A stretch of DNA of 64,000 nt from Streptococcus cuniculi (GTDB taxonomy: Bacteria; Bacillota; Bacilli; Lactobacillales; Streptococcaceae). The position numbers and the translations under genes were made by a program. The notes below the pieces were generated by a model, which worked only from the letters and a program-made list of their open reading frames with translations, was not told the origin of the DNA and did not search any database. Numbering within the stretch: the first letter of the stretch is position 1; each line of letters opens with the position of its first letter. The DNA lies in assembly GCF_004570575.1 (NCBI RefSeq), contig NZ_SPPD01000002.1, positions 124,001-188,000 on the forward strand, read 5' to 3'. Positions 53,349-63,307 of this stretch are shown here, in pieces.

Positions 53349-53378
53349 TAAAAACGTTTTCTTTCTGTTACTAGTATA
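53349..53378 (-). promoter_or_regulatory. candidate promoter and cre-like site of the HAD/cob operon
   Basis: TATACT (minus strand, 53373-53378) as -10, followed by AGAAAACGTTTTTA (53349-53362), which matches 12 of 14 cre positions, downstream of the start site. No good -35 was found. Confidence 0.4.
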
Positions 53379-53485
53379 CCATAAACTACTCAAAATTGCT
53401 CTAAATATTTATAAAAAAATTGTCTACTGCTACATTTCAAATCCAAGTAGCTAGCTATTAAGTGCGATGGTGTGACAATAGACTC

Positions 53486-54052
53486 TTATTTTTTCCTCAT
53501 TTCCTTAATAATACTCCCCATTTGGATAAAGTCATCATTGTAATAGCGATACAGACGGGCAGCACCATCTCCGATATAGCTAATGGGTGAAAACTCTTGA
53601 CTCTTAAAAGCATTGTTCTCATCAATCAAACTCTCTTCTACCACACGGCGTGTGACACGACCGATAACGTTCGTAAGGGCCCCACATTCGACCATTTCAA
53701 TAACCTCACACTCAATCGACACAGGGCAAGCATCTACAAGTGGCGCATCCACTGTTTCTCCAACCGTATAAGATAGGCCGGTAATGGCAAATTTATCTTT
53801 GCGACTATTGAAGCCTGCAATTTCAGATTCTTTGGTTAATTCCTGCGTTGGGATGTTCACGGTAAATTGCCCATGCTTTTTGATTTCTGTAATGGCGTTG
53901 CCCTTGGTTCTCATAGCAACCACCATCATGCTACCGAGAGAATAGGCAGAGCTGGAAGTCGAGATATTGTAGCCATGGACATCATCCTTGTAGCCTAGAA
54001 AAAAGACTGGAAAACCAAAGTAGAGTTTTCGTGTTTCAAAGGTTTGTTTCAT
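53486..54052 (-). CDS. flavin reductase-like domain protein
   Basis: A 188-residue FMN-binding split-barrel protein: GFPVFFLGYKDDVHGYNISTSSSAYSLGSMMVVAM and HGQFTVNIPTQELTKESEIAGF. Such proteins reduce free flavins or flavin-like substrates. It is the last gene of the nik-like operon behind cobalamin genes, so it might provide electrons to reduce cob(II)alamin for the adenosyltransferases; that is inference. Confidence 0.75.
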   Translation of the reverse strand: MKQTFETRKLYFGFPVFFLGYKDDVHGYNISTSSSAYSLGSMMVVAMRTKGNAITEIKKHGQFTVNIPTQELTKESEIAGFNSRKDKFAITGLSYTVGETVDAPLVDACPVSIECEVIEMVECGALTNVIGRVTRRVVEESLIDENNAFKSQEFSPISYIGDGAARLYRYYNDDFIQMGSIIKEMRKK

Positions 54053-54825
54053 TTCTGTTCTCCTTCATGTGTTTGTTGAATGGTCGCCATCATCTTACGA
54101 ATACGGCATTTAGGATGTTTTGGATTTTGACTTTGGGTCAAGAGATTTTGTGTAGCTGGATGATTGACTTCGATAGGATCACTAAAATCCGTGATTTCAT
54201 CGACAATCTGGCCATCAAACATGACTAAAATGCGGTGGCAAAGGGCGTAGCAAAGGTTAAAGTCATGTGAAATAAAGATATAAGTTTGTTGGTGTTTGAT
54301 CTTCAATTGGTACAAAAGCCGCAATAACTGCCCTTGAATGAGCGGATCTAGACCGCTTAAAGCTTCATCAAAGATAATCACATCTGGTTGTAGGAGTAAC
54401 GCACGCGCGATACAAATGCGCTGCAGCTGTCCACCGCTTAGCTGCCGTGGTTTCTTGGTGAGATAGGTTTCATCCAATCCCACTTCTTTTAAGATAGCCA
54501 CGATTTCTTCCACACTGACCGCATCTTTTGTGGCTTCGGTTAGGATGTCTTTCACGGAAAATAAGGGATTAACGGCATGAAGGGCATCTTGAAAAACCAA
54601 GAGGATACGAGCGCCGTCCTTGCCATGATAGGGTTTTCCATCCAGTAAAATCTCACCAGCACTCGCCTGTTCTAACCCAACCAAAAGCTTTGCTAAGGTG
54701 CTCTTGCCAGTCCCACTCTCGCCCATAATTCCGACAATTTCACCTTGTTTGACAGAAAAATGGCAGTTTTGCAGGACAGGTTTTGTGTCAAATTGTTTGG
54801 ATACATGTCTACATTCAATCTTCAT
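54049..54825 (-). CDS. nikE: NikE-like ABC transporter ATPase
   Basis: A 258-residue peptide/nickel-type ATPase with Walker A GESGTGKST, signature LSGGQLQR and Walker B IIFDEALSGLD. It overlaps the nikD-like gene by 11 bases and shares the ATGA-type coupling with its neighbours. It powers the importer together with NikD. Confidence 0.85.
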   Translation of the reverse strand: MKIECRHVSKQFDTKPVLQNCHFSVKQGEIVGIMGESGTGKSTLAKLLVGLEQASAGEILLDGKPYHGKDGARILLVFQDALHAVNPLFSVKDILTEATKDAVSVEEIVAILKEVGLDETYLTKKPRQLSGGQLQRICIARALLLQPDVIIFDEALSGLDPLIQGQLLRLLYQLKIKHQQTYIFISHDFNLCYALCHRILVMFDGQIVDEITDFSDPIEVNHPATQNLLTQSQNPKHPKCRIRKMMATIQQTHEGEQK

Positions 54826-55600
54826 AAGTCACCAACCGTTCATAAGGATTTCCTAGGACCAATTCTTGTGTATAGGGGTGTTGTGGGTGAGTGAGAATAT
54901 CTGTCACGGCTCCTGCTTCAACAATCACTCCCTTATACATGACGAGCATTTGTCCGCCCAATTGACGGGCTAATTCGTAATCATGTGTCACTGTCAGTAG
55001 AGTCTTTCCTTGTTCCTGCAAGAGTTGCAACATTCTCAAGACATTTTCTCGATTATAGGCATCAAGAGCAGAAGTCGGTTCATCCAACAGAATGGTATCA
55101 GAATCTAGGCTCAGAAGAATCGCCAGCATCACTCGCTGCAACATCCCGCCGCTGAGTTCAAATGGATAACTGTCCAATAATTTGTCAACATGCCCCAGTC
55201 GAACGGCTTTCATAGCGGTCTGCGCTTTTTGCAGACATTCTTCCTTGGTCCATGGATAATGGCTCCTAAGCGTTTCAAGGACATGAACCTTGATTTTTTG
55301 AAAAGGATTAAACATAGCCATAGGATTTTGCATCATATAAGCCAGCTCTTTTCCGCGGAGCTGTTGCCATTCTTTGATGGTCAAATGAAGCAAGTCCTGC
55401 CCTTTATACGAAATGCTGCCAGTGACCTGTGCTTTTGGCGGAATTTGTCCCATGATAAGCTTGGTCAATAAGGTCTTGCCTGCGCCACTTTCGCCAATAA
55501 TCACAAGAGATTGTCCCTGCTTGAGTGAGACTTGAATGTTGTTTAAGAGGACTTGGTCTTCTATTTGGACAGACAATGCTTGAATTTTCAACGTTTCCAT
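54815..55600 (-). CDS. nikD: NikD-like ABC transporter ATPase
   Basis: A 261-residue ATPase with Walker A GESGAGKTL, signature LSGGMLQR, Walker B ILLDEPTSAL and the C-terminal HPQHPYTQELV extension of oligopeptide/nickel ATPases. Its start overlaps the nikC-like stop. Confidence 0.85.
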   Translation of the reverse strand: METLKIQALSVQIEDQVLLNNIQVSLKQGQSLVIIGESGAGKTLLTKLIMGQIPPKAQVTGSISYKGQDLLHLTIKEWQQLRGKELAYMMQNPMAMFNPFQKIKVHVLETLRSHYPWTKEECLQKAQTAMKAVRLGHVDKLLDSYPFELSGGMLQRVMLAILLSLDSDTILLDEPTSALDAYNRENVLRMLQLLQEQGKTLLTVTHDYELARQLGGQMLVMYKGVIVEAGAVTDILTHPQHPYTQELVLGNPYERLVTYED

Positions 55601-56394
55601 GGTCTTTTCCAGCCTTTCTCTTCAAAATACTCCCCTGCTAGATTAAAGGAGATAACCGTGCAGAAAATGGCAAGCCCTGGCGACATCATCATCCAAACAG
55701 CTGTCCGAAAATACGGTCTTGCATCGTGTAACATCATCCCCCATTCTGCGATATTGGGCTGAACGCCGATTCCTAGGAAGGAAAAACCAGAAATCATCAA
55801 AATAATATTTCCGATATTCATCAAGGAAATGACGAGAATTGGCTTGTAAATAAAAGGGATAATATGGTATTTCAAGATATGAAAGGCGGACATGCCCATT
55901 GTTTTTGCTGCAATGACATAGGATTCTTGCTTGGCACTTTTGACTAAATTAGTCACCAATCGGGCGTAAAAAATCCACTCCACAATCACGATTGCCAAAA
56001 TCATATTGGTCAAGCCTTGACCTAAAATTCCAACTGTCGCAAGCGATAAGAGAAAGCTGGGAAAGGCGGAGATGACATTTGCAAACCAGAGGAAAATACG
56101 CTCTGCTCTGCCTTGATACCAGCCGACAAGTAGCCCTACTCCTACTCCTATCAGCAATTCTAAGAATGTAATAACTAAGGAAAGAAACAGGGAAAAGCGA
56201 GCGCCAAAGATAAGACGAGAGAAAATATCACGCCCTAGCTGGTCTGTCCCCAGTAAGTGATTGGCATCTGGTGCTGCTAGCTTATTCGCCACATCGACAT
56301 ATTGCGGGTCAAAGGGAACTAGGACAGGCGCTAAAATGGCACATACAAGAAGGATTGTCAAAATGAAGCTGGCACATACAAATCGTTTGGTCAT
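55588..56394 (-). CDS. nikC: NikC-like ABC permease
   Basis: A 268-residue permease with about five to six helices and the DppC/NikC inner-membrane motif (KTMGMSAFHILKYHIIPFIYKPI, the EAA loop). LLGTDQLGRDIFSRLIFGAR is the family N-terminal block. Confidence 0.88.
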   Translation of the reverse strand: MTKRFVCASFILTILLVCAILAPVLVPFDPQYVDVANKLAAPDANHLLGTDQLGRDIFSRLIFGARFSLFLSLVITFLELLIGVGVGLLVGWYQGRAERIFLWFANVISAFPSFLLSLATVGILGQGLTNMILAIVIVEWIFYARLVTNLVKSAKQESYVIAAKTMGMSAFHILKYHIIPFIYKPILVISLMNIGNIILMISGFSFLGIGVQPNIAEWGMMLHDARPYFRTAVWMMMSPGLAIFCTVISFNLAGEYFEEKGWKRPWKR

Positions 56395-57323
56395 TTGATC
56401 TCCTTTCCTGCTTTCCGAACACGGGGGTCAATCCAACCTGTTAAGTATTGATTGATGAGGTTATTGATGAGAAATAAGCTGCCAAATAAGAGCATGCAGG
56501 CTTGAATAACAGGAATATCCACTGCTTGTAGGGCGTGGACAAAGACACTCCCAATCCCGTTCCAAGCAAATACTTCCTCGATAATTAACGACCCTGTCAA
56601 TAAATACACACAGGTCAAGCTGAGCCCTGTTGCCAAGGCAGGAAGTGCATTGGGCAACAAGTGATGTTTGATGATAAAGGAAGGTTTGACACCACGCAAT
56701 AAGGCATTTTCAACATGGATACTATTCATCTGCTCGCTAATCGCTTTTCTCACCAAGGCGGTATATTGTCCAATCAAGGAAAGGCTCAGTGTTAAGCTTG
56801 GTAGCAAGACACTACTGACACCCTCTTTGCCAGATACTGGCACCCACTTTAAATGGACAGCAAAGAAGAGGATGAAGAGATAGCCCAGCCAAAAGGTCGG
56901 CATTGAAACACTGGCAAAGGAAAAGAATTGCACCACTCGATCCACCAAGGAATCCTTATAAATACCACTAATAATACCTAATGGCAAGGAAATCACAACA
57001 ATCAAGAAAAAAGATACTGCCCCCAAGAATAAGGTCGATAAAAAGGCATCGATGACAAGGGGAAAAACAGGGACTTTCCAGAGATAAGAGACGCCCAAAT
57101 CTCCCACGAGAGCTTTTTGCATCCAAATGAAGTACTGTTCAGCCCAAGATTTGTCAAGTCCCAGATACTCATTGGCTTGCTTGAGTGCCTCAGGTGTAAT
57201 GGCAATTCTTGAAATGCGCAGGTAATTTTCAGCAGGATTTTCAGAAGAAAACTTGGTTAATAGAAAGGTAAGAATGGAAGTCATCAGCAAAGCACTTATG
57301 AATGAAAGGATTTTTTTTAACAT
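56391..57323 (-). CDS. nikB: NikB-like ABC permease
   Basis: A 310-residue permease with six helices and the DppB/NikB EAA motif (NALLRGVKPSFIIKHHLLPNAL). It overlaps nikC by four bases. A terminator-like hairpin separates it from the binding-protein gene, a common way to make more binding protein than permease. Confidence 0.88.
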   Translation of the reverse strand: MLKKILSFISALLMTSILTFLLTKFSSENPAENYLRISRIAITPEALKQANEYLGLDKSWAEQYFIWMQKALVGDLGVSYLWKVPVFPLVIDAFLSTLFLGAVSFFLIVVISLPLGIISGIYKDSLVDRVVQFFSFASVSMPTFWLGYLFILFFAVHLKWVPVSGKEGVSSVLLPSLTLSLSLIGQYTALVRKAISEQMNSIHVENALLRGVKPSFIIKHHLLPNALPALATGLSLTCVYLLTGSLIIEEVFAWNGIGSVFVHALQAVDIPVIQACMLLFGSLFLINNLINQYLTGWIDPRVRKAGKEIK

Positions 57324-57349
57324 GTCAACTCCTTAATAAACCTACTTGG

Positions 57350-57385
57350 AAAAAAGGGAGCTAGGAATCGTCCCAACTCCTTTTT
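57350..57385 (-). terminator. partial terminator between the binding protein and nikB
   Basis: On the minus strand GGAG ... CTCC with an inner GG/CC pair, followed by CTTTTTT. Leaky termination would lower permease expression relative to the binding protein. Confidence 0.55.
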
Positions 57386-57401
57386 CTTATGATGATGTGC
57401 T

Positions 57402-59015
57402 TTAGTTTGCCTTGCTAATAAAGCGAACTGGGAAGGCATTTTCTTCTGGTGCGAAACGAACGCCTTCCAATTCTCCTGTCCGATAAACGGAAACAACAGA
57501 TTGGTAAGTAATTGGGATATAAATCGCCTGTTCGTGAAGGATTGTCAAGGCTTTCTTATATCCTGCATCTACTTTTTCTTCATCTGGTTCTACCAAGATT
57601 GCTTTGATGACTTGATCAAGCTCTGGTTTTACCTCAAGAGATTCAAGTGAGATATTTTCTGGATGTCCGTGTGCTGCTTTCGCTGTGAGGGCTGTCATCC
57701 AGGCATGCGGATCCCACGGTGCTCCCCATGAGTAGGTCAACATCATATCAAAGTTTCCAGTCTTGGCATTTGCCCAGTAATCGTCTTCTTCCATGGCTTT
57801 TAATTGCACGTCAACGCCTAGCTTTTTCCATTCGCCTTGGAAATATTCGCCCAAGTCTTTGTCAGTTGCTTTGGTGGAAATATAAGGCATGTGAACAGTT
57901 AGTTTTTGACCATCTTTTTCGCGAATACCATTGCTTCCTTTTTTCCAGCCTGCATCGTCCAACATCTTTTCAGCTTTTGTAAGGTCATATTCATAAGGTG
58001 TTAGACCAGCGTCAGCATGTGGGGTTGATTTTGAGAAGATGGTATCTGCTAGTGTTTCAGTGCCACGGAACAAGTCTTCTGCGATTGATTTCTTATTCAT
58101 GGCATGATTCATAGCGAGACGGACAGCCTTGTCTTTGAAAAGGGGCTGTGAAGCATTGAGGAGCAATAGACGAGTGGACATTGGTTGGGAAACATCTGTT
58201 GTATAAGTCTTATCCTTAGCGTATTGAGCAAAGGTATCAAGACCGATTAAACCATTTCCATAGAGCAAATCAAGATTTCCCGCGTCAAATTCCAAGGCGC
58301 GTGTTTGAGCGTCTGGAATGATTTTAACAGTGACTTCTTTTAGTTTTGGTTTTTCGCCCCAATAGTTTTCATTGCGAGCAAAGGTGATAAATTCATTGGA
58401 TTTTTTATCTTTGACCACCCATTGACCAGTTCCAATCGGAGCGGCCACATTGTCCTTGGTTGTGTCATCTCCTTTAGGAAAACCAGCATCGCCTAGGAAA
58501 CGAATAGGACGAATCATCGCTAAATCATATAGAGTTGCACTGTACGGCTGTTTGAGTTTCACTTCAAATGTATGGTCATCTACAACCTTGTAAGAATCAA
58601 GCTGCTCTGTAAAGCTAAACCAAGTATGGTTGCCCTTGTTTTCTTCTGAGAAAATCGTGTCAAAGTTGCGTTTCACATTTTGTGCAGTAAAGTTTGAGCC
58701 ATCTGAGAATTTCGCATCACGAAGTTTGAAGGTATAGGTTTTACCATCTTCGCTAATCATCCATGATTCAGCAAGCATCGGCTCAATCACCCCATTGTCT
58801 CCGTAGCGGACCAAACCTTCATAGACCATGTCTTGAATGACAAATTGGTCAGGATTGTAGCGATGAGGATTGACATCCCCAAAATCTTCTCCCCAAGCAA
58901 GGGTTAGGGTATCCTTACTGCCTGCTGATGGAGTGGCTGGATTTTTGTTTGATTGGCAAGCCACAAGCACAAGGGCACATAGCGCCGTAAATAGGATCAA
59001 TAATTTCTTTTTCAT
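57402..59015 (-). CDS. nikA: NikA-like metal/peptide-binding lipoprotein
   Basis: A 537-residue extracytoplasmic binding protein (family 5): signal peptide and lipobox (LVLVAC), GEDFGDVNPHRYNPDQ, ESWMISEDGKTYTFKLRDAKFSDGS and PMSTRLLLLN. Family members carry nickel, cobalt complexes, haem or peptides. In this operon, flanked by cobalamin genes, cobalt or nickel with a chelator is the likely cargo, but sequence alone does not decide. The RBS is weak and lies close after the OYE gene. Confidence 0.8.
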   Translation of the reverse strand: MKKKLLILFTALCALVLVACQSNKNPATPSAGSKDTLTLAWGEDFGDVNPHRYNPDQFVIQDMVYEGLVRYGDNGVIEPMLAESWMISEDGKTYTFKLRDAKFSDGSNFTAQNVKRNFDTIFSEENKGNHTWFSFTEQLDSYKVVDDHTFEVKLKQPYSATLYDLAMIRPIRFLGDAGFPKGDDTTKDNVAAPIGTGQWVVKDKKSNEFITFARNENYWGEKPKLKEVTVKIIPDAQTRALEFDAGNLDLLYGNGLIGLDTFAQYAKDKTYTTDVSQPMSTRLLLLNASQPLFKDKAVRLAMNHAMNKKSIAEDLFRGTETLADTIFSKSTPHADAGLTPYEYDLTKAEKMLDDAGWKKGSNGIREKDGQKLTVHMPYISTKATDKDLGEYFQGEWKKLGVDVQLKAMEEDDYWANAKTGNFDMMLTYSWGAPWDPHAWMTALTAKAAHGHPENISLESLEVKPELDQVIKAILVEPDEEKVDAGYKKALTILHEQAIYIPITYQSVVSVYRTGELEGVRFAPEENAFPVRFISKAN

Positions 59016-59033
59016 GTTTGTCTTTCTAAATAA

Positions 59034-60137
59034 TCAATAGTTACCTTCTAAATAGTCGCGAAGTTCTTCTACGAAAGAACTAGGGAGCTGCAACTGCTCT
59101 TGCAAATCATCCTTATACCGAAGAATGACATCTTCTTCTCGATTTTCTAAAATCTTTTGGGTCCAATCAGGGTCAAGCAATAAAGCCTTGCCCAGAGCGA
59201 ATAAAGGAATGCCTGCTGCTAAGACCTTGTTTGCGTCTTGTCCTGTCTGAATACCGCCGACTGCTATCAGAGGCACCCGTTGGCCAATTTTCTTCAAAAT
59301 CTGCTGCACAATGGGTTGGCCTTCTTTGGGATTGCAAATCGAGGATTGCCAAACGTTATTGACGGACATGTGGAGATAGTCCACATCCAGACGAATCAGT
59401 TGTTCCAAGAGCTGCAAGGTGTCATAAAGCTGAAGGCCGGGCTCTTCGATTTCTTCTGGTGAAAAACGATAGCCGATGAGAAATGGGCGCTTGGCTTCTT
59501 CTTTGACCAAGGCTTTGGCTTTTTTCAGCAAGGTCTTCGCAAAACGCATGCGGTTGTTGAGGGTTCCGCCCCATTTATCCCGACGTCTGTTGGAATGTGG
59601 GGAGAGAAACTGCTGAATTAAATAGGTATTAGCTCCGTGAAGCTCAACTCCATCAAATCCTGCTTCAATCGCCCTGCGAATCGCTGCTAAGAAGTCATTC
59701 ATCACTTCATCAACTTCTTCGTAAGTCAGTGCCCGAGGAGTAGCAACATAGCCATGCAAGGCCTTGACAGCGCTCGGTGCGACTGGCTGCCCTTCGATGA
59801 CATCAGGGAGAACCATTCGCCCACCGTGATAAAGCTGAAGGACGGCTAGGCTTCCTTTTTCCTGAATGGCTGTTGCTAAACGGCTCAAGCCTTCTATCTT
59901 GTCATCTTCTGCCACGCTAAAGCTATCTGCAAAAGCCTGACCTTTAGGATGAACATAGGCACTTCCTGTGATAATCATACCCACACCTTCTGCGCGCCTT
60001 GCATAGTAGTCAATATCTGCCTGCGACACATAGCCACCTGACTCACAAGCACTAATCGTCATGGGAGCTAGAATCACACGATTGCGTGTCCGCAAACCAT
60101 TTGCAAATACAAATCGTTCTTGAATAGATGTTTCCAT
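59034..60137 (-). CDS. OYE-family NADH:flavin oxidoreductase
   Basis: A 367-residue FMN TIM-barrel protein of the old yellow enzyme family: NRVILAPMTISACESGGYVSQADIDYYARRA, AGFDGVELHGANTYLIQQFLSP and VGGIQTG. I chose ATG 60137, overlapping the cobC stop (TAATG). No iron-sulphur Cys cluster is seen. It reduces activated alkenes in relatives; its role in the cobalamin operon is unknown. Confidence 0.8.
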   Translation of the reverse strand: METSIQERFVFANGLRTRNRVILAPMTISACESGGYVSQADIDYYARRAEGVGMIITGSAYVHPKGQAFADSFSVAEDDKIEGLSRLATAIQEKGSLAVLQLYHGGRMVLPDVIEGQPVAPSAVKALHGYVATPRALTYEEVDEVMNDFLAAIRRAIEAGFDGVELHGANTYLIQQFLSPHSNRRRDKWGGTLNNRMRFAKTLLKKAKALVKEEAKRPFLIGYRFSPEEIEEPGLQLYDTLQLLEQLIRLDVDYLHMSVNNVWQSSICNPKEGQPIVQQILKKIGQRVPLIAVGGIQTGQDANKVLAAGIPLFALGKALLLDPDWTQKILENREEDVILRYKDDLQEQLQLPSSFVEELRDYLEGNY

Positions 60138-60727
60138 TAGGATTCCTCCTTTCCGTTTAAAGTAGAGGTTTGCCATTCTCTCGAATGACTGTTGTCAAAA
60201 CAAGTGACCGTTCCTTGGGGAAAATCAAGATCCCAAAAAATAGCATGACGATCAATTAAACGCTGATAAATCAGACGAAGAACGCCCAAATGAGCGACAA
60301 TAGCAATGCTATCATATGCGTGTTGATCAACCAAGTCATCTGTCACTTGCCAAACACGTTGTTGAAAATGCGAAAATTCTTCCGCATCAGGAGGGGTGAT
60401 CTCAAAAGGAGCCTCTAACCAGGCTTGCCACTCGTTAGGATAATGCTGTTCAATCTCATCAGCAGTCAGCCCCTCCCATTTACCAAACCCTTTCTCATCA
60501 AGACTAGAGAGAGCCACACTATCTGTATCAAATACAAGTCGTGCTGTTTCTTTGGTTCGCTGCAAAGAGCTGGTATATATTTGGGAGACATTCTTATCTG
60601 CCATAATGTCCCGCAATTGCAACGCTTGTTGCTTGCCGTGAGCATTGATAGGAACATCTACACTCCCATAAAAACATCTCGCTTTGTTGTAATCGGTTTC
60701 TCCGTGTCTCATCAAAAAAATTTTCAT
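60137..60727 (-). CDS. cobC: alpha-ribazole phosphatase CobC (histidine phosphatase)
   Basis: Dephosphorylates alpha-ribazole-5'-phosphate, or the cobalamin phosphate, in the last steps of B12 assembly. It has 196 residues with the phosphohistidine motif RHGETDYNK at residues 8-16, YTSSLQRTKETARL and IVAHLGVLRLIY (second His). Between cobS and the OYE gene. Confidence 0.88.
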   Translation of the reverse strand: MKIFLMRHGETDYNKARCFYGSVDVPINAHGKQQALQLRDIMADKNVSQIYTSSLQRTKETARLVFDTDSVALSSLDEKGFGKWEGLTADEIEQHYPNEWQAWLEAPFEITPPDAEEFSHFQQRVWQVTDDLVDQHAYDSIAIVAHLGVLRLIYQRLIDRHAIFWDLDFPQGTVTCFDNSHSREWQTSTLNGKEES

Positions 60728-61446
60728 AGCATCAGTCCTAGGAGTAATAAAATCTGAGAAATTTCGACAAAGGCACCCAGAGTATCCCCTGTATGACCGC
60801 CGATTTTTCCGTAGACAAATTGACGATAGAAAATCGCACCGAGAAAAACCAAGGCATAGCCGAGCAGCCCTTTTACCCCAAAACCAACTCCTAGAACCAA
60901 TATTGGTAGGACTTGCGCGAGAGCAATTTGCAACACCGTTGTTCCTGCAAAGAATTGACCAGAACCACCCGTTGCCCGAGCGTAGGTCATGTGGTAGAGC
61001 TGCAAAGCAAGGCCAGCCTTTCCAATCATGGTCAAACTAGCAACAATCAGCCATTTTGGCTTAGGCAGATAAGGAAAGGCAACCATCATCAAGCCATAGT
61101 ATAAAATCAGTGCCAGAACCCCATTGCTGCCAATCCGACTGTCCTTCATAATCTCAAGCATGCGCTCCTTATTACGAGAAGAAAACAAGCCGTCTGCCAT
61201 ATCAGCTAGGCCATCCAAATGAAATCCTCCTGTTAGCAAGACATCAAAGAGCAGGGTCAAGACCCAAGCCACCATGTCTGGCAAGACTAGCTGAATTAGA
61301 TAGTAAAAGAGAGCAGATAAAGATCCCAGTAACAGACCAAACAAGGTAATAATTGGAATTCCCTTGCGTACATAGACCAAATCAACTTCTTTATGGATCA
61401 CAATGCGGCTAAAAAATTGCGTATAGATAATCAAGGATTGAATCAT
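60724..61446 (-). CDS. cobS: cobalamin synthase CobS (adenosylcobinamide-GDP ribazoletransferase)
   Basis: An integral membrane enzyme joining adenosylcobinamide-GDP and alpha-ribazole. 240 residues, about six helices, TGGFHLDGLADMADGLFSSRNKERMLEIMKDSRIGSNG (CobS core with acidic residues). ATG 61446 overlaps the cobU stop (ATGA). Confidence 0.94.
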   Translation of the reverse strand: MIQSLIIYTQFFSRIVIHKEVDLVYVRKGIPIITLFGLLLGSLSALFYYLIQLVLPDMVAWVLTLLFDVLLTGGFHLDGLADMADGLFSSRNKERMLEIMKDSRIGSNGVLALILYYGLMMVAFPYLPKPKWLIVASLTMIGKAGLALQLYHMTYARATGGSGQFFAGTTVLQIALAQVLPILVLGVGFGVKGLLGYALVFLGAIFYRQFVYGKIGGHTGDTLGAFVEISQILLLLGLML

Positions 61447-62027
61447 TTTAATCGTTGTGACAGTCCACAAATGACGAGATAGACCTCACTTGCCTCCTTT
61501 GCTAGTCTTTGATTGATTGTTCCAAGAAGGTCTCTAAAATACCGTCCTAGCTTGGTTTCAGGAACAATACCAAGACCGACTTCATTGGTCACGACATAAA
61601 GCGTCATGTTTTTCTGACGGCTAGCCTCTAAAATAGCCTCCCATTCTTCCATGATTTTCTGCGTCACGAGGGCTTCTTCTGGCTTTGTCAGAAAATGGTC
61701 CTCATCTAGCAGGAGTTTTTCAGGAAAATGCTTTTCAATCGTCTCAAACAAGACATTGGTAGTCAACATGGTCGCACAGTCAAGGAGATAATAGTCATAG
61801 TCTTCTTGAGCCAGCCAGTCGCCAATGTTCGCGTATTGTTCATGCGTTGCCCAAGACTTAGGTCTGCGTTTCTGATGAAGTCGCACGCGCTCCTGCCACT
61901 CTTCGTCTACGTTTTGCATCACGCCTGTTGCGATATAGCAGACCTTGTCCTTGTCCCAAATTTGCTCTTCGGTAAAGCGAGATTTGCCACTTCGGGCACC
62001 ACCTGTGACCACGATTAACTTACCCAT
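61443..62027 (-). CDS. cobU: adenosylcobinamide kinase/guanylyltransferase CobU
   Basis: Phosphorylates and then guanylylates adenosylcobinamide. 194 residues, P-loop [17 protein letters not shown], and [21 protein letters not shown] chose ATG 62027, with GGAG at proper spacing; the gene overlaps the hemL end by 8 bases. Confidence 0.93.
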   Translation of the reverse strand: MGKLIVVTGGARSGKSRFTEEQIWDKDKVCYIATGVMQNVDEEWQERVRLHQKRRPKSWATHEQYANIGDWLAQEDYDYYLLDCATMLTTNVLFETIEKHFPEKLLLDEDHFLTKPEEALVTQKIMEEWEAILEASRQKNMTLYVVTNEVGLGIVPETKLGRYFRDLLGTINQRLAKEASEVYLVICGLSQRLK

Positions 62028-63306
62028 AGATGTCTCCAAATACTTCTTCAAAAGCTTTTAGCGTTGTGTCGATATCTTCTTTGGTATGTGCAGTAGACAT
62101 GAAGTTGGATTCATATTGCGAAGGGGCTAGATAGATCCCCTTTGCCAGCAAGGCTTTATGAACCTTGGCAAACATGTCTTGATCACTGGCCTTTGAATCC
62201 TCGAAATTACGGACAGGTTTTGAATTGAAGAAGAAACCAAACATCGTGCCAAGATAAACGACTTGTAGAGGAACCTTATAGGTATTTGCCAAGTCTTTTA
62301 GACCATGGCAGAGCTGCTCTACTCGCTCGCTCATCTGCTCAAAAAGCTCAGGTGTCAAGCCTTTGACCGTCTCATAACCTGCTGTCATGGCAATGGGATT
62401 GCCTGACAAAGTTCCTGCTTGATAAATCGCACCGAGCGGCGCCACAGCGTCCATGTACTCTTTCTTACCGCCAAATACAGCAACTGGAAAGCCTCCGCCG
62501 ACAACCTTTCCAAGACAGAGCAAATCTGGCTCGACCTGATACAGCCCAGTAGCTCCTGTATAACTCGCTCGAAATCCAGTCATAACCTCATCCATGATAA
62601 AGAGTGCACCGTACTGCTTGGTTAGCTCCCGAATAAGCTTTATAAAGTCTGGATCCGCTGGAATCAGCCCCATATTGCCTGCAACTCCTTCGATGATGAC
62701 CCCTGCAATGTCCTGTCCCTGCTGCTTAAAGCATTCGCGCAAGGCTTCTTGGTCATTGTAAGGAAGGGTCAGCGTATCCTGTGCTGTTGCGGCAGGAACA
62801 CCAGGGGAATTTGGCAGACCAAAGGTGGCAACACCAGATCCTGCCTGCACGAGAAAGGCATCGCTATGACCGTGGTAACAACCGATAAACTTCACAATCT
62901 TATCGCGCTTGGTCACTCCTCTTGCGACACGAATCGCACTCATGGTCGCTTCAGTTCCTGAGCTAACCATGCGGAGACGCTCTAAGTAAGGCACACGTTC
63001 TTGTAGGAGTTTACCTAGCCGTGTCTCTAAGGGGCTCGGTGCTCCGTAGCTAGTTCCTTTTTCCACTGCGTCCTTGACAGCTTCAATTACAGTTTCTTTG
63101 GCATGGCCTAAAATCATCGGTCCCCAAGACAAGACATAGTCAATGTAGCGATTGCCATCAAGGTCATAGAGATAGGCTCCTTTGGCCTTATCAATGAAAA
63201 TAGGATTTCCGCCGACTGCCTTAAAAGCACGGACAGGGCTATTGACCCCTCCAGGAAAAACGGCTTGCGCCTCTTTAAAGGCTTGTTTTGACGCTTCAAC
63301 ACTCAT
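62020..63306 (-). CDS. hemL: glutamate-1-semialdehyde aminotransferase HemL
   Basis: A PLP enzyme making 5-aminolevulinate from glutamate-1-semialdehyde. 428 residues: [33 protein letters not shown] and the PLP Lys in [19 protein letters not shown]. Most streptococci lack tetrapyrrole synthesis; here it feeds the corrin ring of B12. Confidence 0.96.
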   Translation of the reverse strand: MSVEASKQAFKEAQAVFPGGVNSPVRAFKAVGGNPIFIDKAKGAYLYDLDGNRYIDYVLSWGPMILGHAKETVIEAVKDAVEKGTSYGAPSPLETRLGKLLQERVPYLERLRMVSSGTEATMSAIRVARGVTKRDKIVKFIGCYHGHSDAFLVQAGSGVATFGLPNSPGVPAATAQDTLTLPYNDQEALRECFKQQGQDIAGVIIEGVAGNMGLIPADPDFIKLIRELTKQYGALFIMDEVMTGFRASYTGATGLYQVEPDLLCLGKVVGGGFPVAVFGGKKEYMDAVAPLGAIYQAGTLSGNPIAMTAGYETVKGLTPELFEQMSERVEQLCHGLKDLANTYKVPLQVVYLGTMFGFFFNSKPVRNFEDSKASDQDMFAKVHKALLAKGIYLAPSQYESNFMSTAHTKEDIDTTLKAFEEVFGDIYG

Positions 63307-63307
63307 A

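Noticed and set aside
57402..59015. Calling the importer a nickel transporter with certainty
   Set aside because: Family 5 binding proteins also carry peptides, haem and cobalt; the neighbouring genes argue for cobalt as much as nickel.
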